A stretch of DNA of 50,998 nucleotides from Propionivibrio limicola. Its GTDB lineage: Bacteria > Pseudomonadota > Gammaproteobacteria > Burkholderiales > Rhodocyclaceae. The notes under the pieces were generated by a model, which worked only from the letters and a program-made list of their open reading frames with translations, was not told the DNA's origin and ran no database searches. Shown here in pieces: positions 45,687 to 50,998 of the stretch (position 1 is the first letter of the stretch; the number at the start of each line of letters is the position of its first letter). Made by a program: the position numbers and the translations under genes. The stretch spans positions 1 to 50,998 of the forward strand of contig NZ_SSSR01000022.1 of assembly GCF_009469695.1 (NCBI RefSeq), in the 5' to 3' direction.

Positions 45687-46293
45687 CCGCCAGCGGGCGT
45701 TTACGCTGATCGAGGTGCTGGTGGCGCTGGCCGTTTTCGCCATCGCCAGCCTGATTGCTTATCGCGGTCTCGATGCCGTGGCGTCGACGAAAAGCACGCT
45801 CGATCAGGAAATCCGCTTCTGGCGCGAATTGGGACTCGTCTTTGACCGGATGGACACCGATTTCGGCCAGAGCGTGCCGCGTCCGCTGCAGGTCGGTTCG
45901 GATACGCTCACCATCCCGTTGCGCGGCGGGCGTGCGGGGGATGCGGACCACCCGGGATTTTTCATCGAACTGGCGCGCCTCGATGGGAACCGTGCGCCGG
46001 TGCATGTGATCTACCAGTGCGAGCGCGGCGAACTGACGTTGAGTCTGCTGCCGATCCGATGCCGTTCCGGTGTTGCCAATTCGCCGGCCGCTGGCGAAAG
46101 AGGTGCGGTGACGATAAAGCCGACGCGTCTGCTACAGCATGTCGAACAATGCGATGCGGCCTTCCTCAACGGTGCCAACGCGTGGCTCGACGAGTGGCCG
46201 GGCGATCAGTCCCTGGTGAAACCGCGCGCCATCCGCGTCCGCGTGACGCAGAGCGGGCGGGGCCAGTTCGAACGCGTATTCGTTCTGCCATGA
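45664..46293 (+). CDS. gspJ: type II secretion minor pseudopilin GspJ
   Basis: 209 aa. The leader ends DRQRA just before FTLIEVLVALAVFAIASLIAYRGLDAV, a GspJ hallmark; the -1 residue is Ala rather than the usual Gly, which prepilin peptidases sometimes accept. The globular domain has ELGLVFDRMDTDFGQSV. It overlaps gspK (ATGA). Confidence 0.93.
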   Translation: MWHASRIDRQRAFTLIEVLVALAVFAIASLIAYRGLDAVASTKSTLDQEIRFWRELGLVFDRMDTDFGQSVPRPLQVGSDTLTIPLRGGRAGDADHPGFFIELARLDGNRAPVHVIYQCERGELTLSLLPIRCRSGVANSPAAGERGAVTIKPTRLLQHVEQCDAAFLNGANAWLDEWPGDQSLVKPRAIRVRVTQSGRGQFERVFVLP

Positions 46294-47216
46294 GGATTGA
46301 GCCCAGTTTTCCCCAGCGACAAAAAGGCATCGCCGTGATTACGGCCATTCTGGTGGCCGCCCTTGTCGCCTCGCTGGCGTTTGCCCTGAGCGCGCGGGAA
46401 CGCCAGTGGCTCAATCTCGTGAGCAACCGCAACGACCTGGCGGCGGCCGGGTCGAGCGCGCGCAGCGCCATTGATCTGGCGCGGCTGACGTTGCGCGACG
46501 ACATGCGCAACAACCAGAGCGACCATCTGCTGGAAGCGTGGACGGTTCCCGTGCCGCCGATCAACGTCGAGGAGGGCAAGGTTGGCGGACGCCTCATCGA
46601 ACTGCAGGGCCGGTTCAATCTCTATAACCTGCAGAGCGGCGGCAAGGTGAGCGAGGAAGGGCTGGTGGCGTTGCAGCGTTTGTTGACGACGCGCAACCTG
46701 TCGACCGGCTGGGCGGAAAAGCTGGCCGAAGCGATGGCTTCCCAAGTGGCGTTGTGGCAGAAAACGCAGAAAGCCGATGCGACGGCGGCAAGGCTCACCA
46801 GCAAGATCCTGCTGGTTGCGAACCTTTCCGAACTCGCCGAACTCGCCGGCCTTGACCCCGAAAAAATGGCGGCGCTGGAGCCGCTGGTGACGTCGCTGCC
46901 CGATGCGACCTCCGTCAACGCCAATTTCGCGCCGCCGGAAGTGCTGATGGCTGTAACGCCCGGGCTGTCGATTCGGGAGGCCGAGCGCCTTGTCAGCCGC
47001 CGCGTGGCGACGCCGTTCAAATCGGGGCAGGATTTCGTCAATGCGCTGCCCGAGAGCATTCGCCATACCACCAAGCCGGCGAATTACACCGTTGAAAGCC
47101 AGTATTTCATCGCCGAAAGCGAAGCCTGGTTCGGCCGTGCCCATCTTCAACTGCAAGCGCTTCTCTATCGGCAGCGCGGAAAAGTGCCGGATATCCTGTG
47201 GATTCGACGGGTCTGA
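46290..47216 (+). CDS. gspK: type II secretion minor pseudopilin GspK
   Basis: 308 aa. The leader ends RQKG, followed by IAVITAILVAALVASLAF; as in other GspK proteins the +5 Glu is missing. The large globular part (LQGRFNLYNLQSGGKVSEEG; SVNANFAPPEVLMAVTPGLS) caps the pseudopilus tip. The ATG at 46290 overlaps the gspJ stop. Last gene of the operon; no gspO prepilin peptidase is seen. Confidence 0.94.
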   Translation: MRIEPSFPQRQKGIAVITAILVAALVASLAFALSARERQWLNLVSNRNDLAAAGSSARSAIDLARLTLRDDMRNNQSDHLLEAWTVPVPPINVEEGKVGGRLIELQGRFNLYNLQSGGKVSEEGLVALQRLLTTRNLSTGWAEKLAEAMASQVALWQKTQKADATAARLTSKILLVANLSELAELAGLDPEKMAALEPLVTSLPDATSVNANFAPPEVLMAVTPGLSIREAERLVSRRVATPFKSGQDFVNALPESIRHTTKPANYTVESQYFIAESEAWFGRAHLQLQALLYRQRGKVPDILWIRRV

Positions 47217-47287
47217 TCAGAGTCTGATCGAACTACGATCAGTCCGGCGTCGGCAAAATGCCGAACTTCCTATCCAAAGTGCATCTG

Positions 47288-47310
47288 CCCGAAAAGTGTC
47301 GGGTTTTTTT
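47288..47310 (+). terminator. rho-independent terminator after gspK
   Basis: A 5-bp stem CCCGA / TCGGG with an AAAGTG loop and a T7 tail, 71 bp after the gspK stop. Confidence 0.8.
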
Positions 47311-47428
47311 ACATGCTTTTTGGATTTTTCCAGGTGATGTTTTCAAGCTATTGATTGAATTGGATAAATTTATTTGGCACCGAATGTGCTAGGAGACGAG
47401 CGGAAAAACAAGAACAAGGGAGTTGAAA

Positions 47429-48118
47429 ATGAAGAATACGGCATCCGTGGCCCTCGCTGTCGCCGCACTTGGTGTTCTGGCCTCGTCGCCGGTTCAAGCT
47501 GATCCAGTGTCGTTCAACATTTCTGCCGCGTCGATTACCTCTGGGGCAGGATACGGCGTCGATACCGGCCTTGGCTCTAGCGCGGAAAACGGCGGCACCT
47601 TGCTCGACGTTGTTTTCTCAACGACGTTTGTCGCCCAAACCTTCTCGCTCAGCGATGTTGGCGAATCGTTCTCTTTCGGGCTGGGCACGGTGAATTTCCG
47701 AGAGCCGGATATCGGGCCTGGTGCCAACAAAGGCATCCACAACAACGAAATAGATGGCTTGGATGTGACAGCGACCTTCACGTTTGCCGATCCGCTGGGC
47801 GTGCTTTCCAGCCTGACCGCGATTGGCATTGCAACGACCGGGGAGATCACAGACAGCCCGGAAGCGATGGACTACACGCTCACGTGGTCCCCCATCGTGA
47901 CCAACTTTGGCGACGGCGGGCAGTTCAGGATTTCGTTGAACGAGCTCTCGTTCGACAACACGGGAACTGAGACCCAGACGGCAACGGTCACCTTGTTGGC
48001 CGCGCCTCAGGTTGCGCCTCCAGCGGTGGTCGAGGTGCCCGAACCCGCTTCGCTGGCGCTGTTCGGCCTTGGCCTGCTTGGCCTCGGCTTCTGCCGGCGC
48101 CGTGGAGTGGGTTCGTAG
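47429..48118 (+). CDS. PEP-CTERM sorting-domain protein
   Basis: A 229-aa exported protein. Signal peptide (VALAVAALGVLASSPVQA) and, at the C terminus, VPEPASLALFGLGLLGLGFCRRRG: the PEP motif, a membrane helix and a basic end, as processed by exosortase. The middle is a beta-rich acidic domain of unknown role. An AAGGGAG ribosome-binding site favours the ATG at 47429. Possibly a surface or biofilm-matrix protein; no exosortase gene is in the window. Confidence 0.88.
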   Translation: MKNTASVALAVAALGVLASSPVQADPVSFNISAASITSGAGYGVDTGLGSSAENGGTLLDVVFSTTFVAQTFSLSDVGESFSFGLGTVNFREPDIGPGANKGIHNNEIDGLDVTATFTFADPLGVLSSLTAIGIATTGEITDSPEAMDYTLTWSPIVTNFGDGGQFRISLNELSFDNTGTETQTATVTLLAAPQVAPPAVVEVPEPASLALFGLGLLGLGFCRRRGVGS

Positions 48119-48157
48119 GCTGAAAAACTGCCTCTCAACGGGGCAGCGGTTCTGGCA

Positions 48158-49225
48158 TCAGGCTTTCCGTTCTGCCGGCATTTCCAGCAGTTCGAGCAGA
48201 CGGAAGGCCTGTAATGTCAGATCGTCCGAATTCGGACGGAAGGAGAACGGTAAGGCTTGCGGGAGCTTGGGGTACAGGCTGTGGCTGCTGCGCTGGTAGG
48301 CCGGGTCGTAGTGCTGTTCGATCAGTTCCTGGAACAACTCGGCCTTTGCGCCGGAGTCGATTAACGCGTGCCAGTGGACGATGGTTTTCCGCCCATGCAA
48401 TTCCGTGAGGCGTGAAAGTAAATCCTTGAACTGCGCGGGTTCGGCAAACAGCGAACCATAATCGTCGCAGAGAAAGTCCACTCGGTCTTGAAGGTCGGCC
48501 TCGATGCGAATGCACCGGGCGCCGGCCAGCGACCGCATCATCGCGTCTGGCAGTTGCACGAAACCGATCTTCTTGCTCTCCGCCTCGACGAACACCGGGC
48601 GCGCCGGATCGAGCCGCTTGAGCGCCTGCACGAGCTGGCTGTCGAATCCCTTCTGGGTCGGCTGGCGCTCGCCCGGCAAGGCGCCGAGCAACGAGCCGCG
48701 ATGCTTGGCCAGTTCCTCCAGATCGAGCACCTGCGCGCCGCAGTCGGCCAACGCCCGCAGCAGGCGCGTCTTGCCGCTGCCGGTCATGCCGGCTAGCACC
48801 CGGTAATCGAAGCGGCCGGGCAGGGTGGCCAAATCTTCCAGCACCTGATGCCGATAGGCTTTGTAACCGCCCTGTAGTTGCTTCGCCTTCCAGCCGATCA
48901 GGCTGAACCAGGTCGTCATCGAGCCGGAGCGCTTGCCGCCGCGCCAGCAGTAGATCAGCGGCTTCCAGTTGATCGGCTTGTCGGCGAAGAGCGTTTCCAG
49001 ATGACGCGCGATATTCTTCGCCACCAGCGCCGCGCCGAGCTTGGTCGCCTCGAACGGCGACACCTGCTTGTACATCGTGCCGATCAGCACGCGTTCTTCA
49101 TTGGTCAGCACCGGGGCATTGATGGCGCCGGGGATGTGGTCCTCGGCAAATTCGAGCGGCGTGCGTACGTCGATGACGCAATCGAAGCGGGAAAGTTCGT
49201 CCAGCGAGGCAAGTCGGTTTTTCAT
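48158..49225 (-). CDS. mnmH: tRNA 2-selenouridine/geranyl-2-thiouridine synthase
   Basis: 355 aa, also called SelU or YbbB. The N-terminal rhodanese domain carries the active Cys in LIYCWRGGKRSG (C93); the C-terminal P-loop domain has GMTGSGKT (146-153). It replaces sulfur by selenium at U34 of some tRNAs through a geranylated intermediate, using selenophosphate. The start at 49225 gives MKNRLASLDEL; upstream in-frame codons overlap selD. It is divergent from selD with a 48-bp shared promoter region, consistent with joint selenium metabolism. Confidence 0.95.
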   Translation of the reverse strand: MKNRLASLDELSRFDCVIDVRTPLEFAEDHIPGAINAPVLTNEERVLIGTMYKQVSPFEATKLGAALVAKNIARHLETLFADKPINWKPLIYCWRGGKRSGSMTTWFSLIGWKAKQLQGGYKAYRHQVLEDLATLPGRFDYRVLAGMTGSGKTRLLRALADCGAQVLDLEELAKHRGSLLGALPGERQPTQKGFDSQLVQALKRLDPARPVFVEAESKKIGFVQLPDAMMRSLAGARCIRIEADLQDRVDFLCDDYGSLFAEPAQFKDLLSRLTELHGRKTIVHWHALIDSGAKAELFQELIEQHYDPAYQRSSHSLYPKLPQALPFSFRPNSDDLTLQAFRLLELLEMPAERKA

Positions 49226-49273
49226 GGAAGGCCAAACAACGGATAATCCCGCCATTGTAATTGAGGAGCTCCC

Positions 49274-50317
49274 ATGGACACGATTCGCCTGACCCAGCTT
49301 TCCCACGGCGGCGGCTGCGGCTGCAAGATTGCGCCGGCCGTTCTCGCCGACATGTTGAAGTCGATGCCGCAGATGCAGTGCTTCCCGAATCTGCTGGTCG
49401 GCACCGAAACGGCCGACGATGCGGCGGTCTATCGGCTGAACGACGAGCAGGCGCTTGTCGCCACCACCGATTTCTTCATGCCCATCGTCGACGATCCGTT
49501 CGACTTCGGCTGCATCGCCGCGACCAACGCCATCTCCGATATCTACGCCATGGGTGGCAAACCGATCCTCGCGCTGGCCATCGTCGGCATGCCGGTCAAT
49601 ACCTTGCCGATGGAAGCCATCCAGAAAATCCTTGCCGGCGGTGCCAGCGTTTGCGCCAGCGCCGGCATTCCGCTCGCCGGCGGCCATTCCATCGACGCGC
49701 CGGAACCGATCTACGGCCTCGTCGCGCTCGGCCTCGTGCATCCCGACCGCGTCAAGCGCAACAGCAGCGCCAGGGCGGGCGACGTGCTTATTCTCGGCAA
49801 ACCGCTCGGCATCGGCGTCCTCGGCACTGCCATGAAGAAAGGCGTACTCGACGCCGACGGCTACCGCCAGCTCATCGACACGACGACGCAGCTCAACACG
49901 ATTGGCGCCGAACTCGCGGCGATGGACGACGTGCATGCGCTCACCGACGTGACCGGCTTCGGCCTGCTCGGCCACCTGCTCGAACTGTGCCGCGGCGCCG
50001 ATCTCGGCGCGCTCGTTGAAGCGAACAAACTTCCGCTCTTGGCGGCCGCCATCGGCTTCGCCCAGCAAGGCATCGGCCCCGGCGCGATTGCGCGCAACCT
50101 CGACAGCTTCGGCGCCGATGTCGCGTTTGCCGACGATGTGCCCGACTGGCAGCGCCGCCTGATGGCCGACGCGCAAACGAGTGGCGGGCTGCTTGCCGCC
50201 GTCGCACCGGAAAAGGCCGACGAAGTCCTCGCCCTGTTCCACGCGCAAGGCTTCGCCTCCGCCGCCGTCATCGGCCGCATGCAGCCGGGCGAGCCGGTCA
50301 TTTCAGTTGCCCAGTAA
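49274..50317 (+). CDS. selD: selenophosphate synthase SelD
   Basis: A 347-aa PurM-fold enzyme making selenophosphate from selenide and ATP. The N-terminal active loop is HGGGCGCKIA: the catalytic position is Cys (C15/C17 region), not selenocysteine, and K18 is present. Later motifs are ATTDFFMPIVDDPFDFG and DVTGFGLLGHL. GAGGAG precedes the ATG. It supplies the divergent mnmH gene product. Confidence 0.96.
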   Translation: MDTIRLTQLSHGGGCGCKIAPAVLADMLKSMPQMQCFPNLLVGTETADDAAVYRLNDEQALVATTDFFMPIVDDPFDFGCIAATNAISDIYAMGGKPILALAIVGMPVNTLPMEAIQKILAGGASVCASAGIPLAGGHSIDAPEPIYGLVALGLVHPDRVKRNSSARAGDVLILGKPLGIGVLGTAMKKGVLDADGYRQLIDTTTQLNTIGAELAAMDDVHALTDVTGFGLLGHLLELCRGADLGALVEANKLPLLAAAIGFAQQGIGPGAIARNLDSFGADVAFADDVPDWQRRLMADAQTSGGLLAAVAPEKADEVLALFHAQGFASAAVIGRMQPGEPVISVAQ

Positions 50318-50326
50318 GGAATCCGC

Positions 50327-50677
50327 ATGAACCAGAATTTTTCCGATACCGTCATCCTGTTCAACAACGACGGCCTCGGCTACGCCGACGAGGCGTTGCG
50401 CCACAAGCTCGCCACCAACTACCTGCGCACGCTGCTCGAACTCGGCCAGCGCCCGCAAGCCATCCTCTTCTACGCCGCCGGCGCCAAACTGGTGGCGACC
50501 GGCTCGCCCTGCCTCAAGGAACTGGCCGAACTCGCCGCCCTCGGCGTGCCGCTCATCGCCTGCCGCACCTGCCTCGACTTCTACGGCCTGATGGACGCCG
50601 TGCGGGTCGGCGAAATCGGCAACATGATGCGGATCGTTGAGGCGCAGGCCAAAGCGGGGCGGGTGATTACGGTTTGA
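50327..50677 (+). CDS. DsrE-like selenium-metabolism protein (YedF type)
   Basis: A 116-aa small cytoplasmic DsrE/F-fold protein starting with VILFNNDGLGYADEALRHKL and containing CRTC (C79, C82). It resembles the YedF-type proteins commonly encoded beside selD and thought to handle reactive selenium or sulfur. The TusA-like N-terminal half found in full YedF is missing. It follows selD by 9 bp, so it is probably co-transcribed. Confidence 0.78.
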   Translation: MNQNFSDTVILFNNDGLGYADEALRHKLATNYLRTLLELGQRPQAILFYAAGAKLVATGSPCLKELAELAALGVPLIACRTCLDFYGLMDAVRVGEIGNMMRIVEAQAKAGRVITV

Positions 50678-50712
50678 GTCGGCGCTTTTTGATGTAAATC
50701 TGGAAAATTGCA

Positions 50713-50922
50713 ATGTTGGTTCTGCTCGATCAAGACGGCGTGCTGGCCGACTTCGACCAAGGTTTCTACGCCGCGTGGCAATCGCGGATGGGACACAAAT
50801 ACCCCGCCCGTCACCCGAGCCTGCGCCGTTCGTTTTACGTGCGCGACGAATACCCGGAAGAGTTCCGGGAGGACGTCGAGAGTATTTACACCGCGCCAGT
50901 GTCACCAGCGGTTGTAAATTGA
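50713..50922 (+). pseudogene. 5'(3')-deoxyribonucleotidase-like protein, C-terminally truncated
   Basis: It begins MLVLLDQDGVLADFDQGFYAAW, with the DxDG motif of HAD-type NT5C nucleotidases. Only about 62 native residues remain of an expected 180 or so; after position ~50899 the reading runs into an IS21-like terminus and stops. Likely a disrupted gene. Confidence 0.8.
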
Positions 50923-50998
50923 CACAGGCCAGCGATTGAAAGTTGATACACCGAACTGAGAAGATCGGCGGTTTTTGAGGCGCCGGTGATCACGAACG
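50900..50998. mobile_element. end of an IS21-like element
   Basis: It starts near TGTCACC at 50900. Two 21-bp imperfect direct repeats with a period of 24 bp follow (50905-50925 and 50929-50949: CCAGCG-TTG-AA-TTGA-AC), a structure typical of IS21-family termini with multiple transposase-binding repeats. The rest lies outside the window, so the family call is moderate. Confidence 0.6.

Noticed and set aside
48119-48157. Small CTGCC/GGCAG hairpin between the PEP-CTERM gene and mnmH
   Set aside because: Short stem without a T tract on either strand; too weak to call a terminator.
49226-50248. N-terminal extension of the minus-strand mnmH frame across selD
   Set aside because: The family starts at MKNRLASLDEL; the extension is antisense to selD and of low-complexity charged composition.

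Overview
The window reads as a chromosomal segment of a GC-rich betaproteobacterium. A Rhodocyclales-like relative is my best guess, from the protein style, a PEP-CTERM protein and a Cupriavidus-type NAD-linked hydrogenase; the order is inference. No rRNA, tRNA or CRISPR array was seen.

Layout. (1) 1-1.8 kb: insertion-sequence debris, namely an IS66-type tnpA remnant on the minus strand and a decayed IS110-family transposase. (2) 1.9-11.9 kb: one long operon for a bidirectional NAD-reducing [NiFe]-hydrogenase and its maturation, hoxF-U-Y-H-W-hypA-B-F-C-D-E, with a short HypF. (3) 12-13.6 kb: a small secreted protein and a conserved hypothetical. (4) 14-36 kb: an export and hydrolase island. 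It holds two related AraC regulators at its edges, an MHS-type transporter, two nearly duplicate histidine kinase/response regulator pairs, two large Tat-exported metallo-beta-lactamase-fold lipoproteins each followed by its own tatA, tatB-tatC, two paralogous serine hydrolases, a tannase/feruloyl-esterase-like lipoprotein and an alpha/beta-hydrolase lipoprotein. (5) 36.2-47.2 kb: a type II secretion operon in the order gspC-D-E-L-M-N-F-G-H-I-J-K. (6) 47.4-50.7 kb: a PEP-CTERM protein and a selenium module (mnmH/selU, selD, yedF-like). (7) The right edge is a 5'-nucleotidase gene cut by the end of an IS21-like element.

The most interesting signal is a promoter module that occurs four times. 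Each copy is a 41-bp partly palindromic element, then exactly 19 bp, then a -10-like hexamer. The copies lie upstream of both metallo-hydrolase genes, of the serine-hydrolase pair and of the type II secretion operon. It ties Tat substrates, dedicated Tat components and type II secretion into one apparent regulon, probably driven by the two twin response regulators. I infer a two-step (Tat, then type II) surface or extracellular hydrolase system attacking an ester- or lactone-containing substrate, with an MHS-family permease taking up a product. The substrate is not shown by the sequence.
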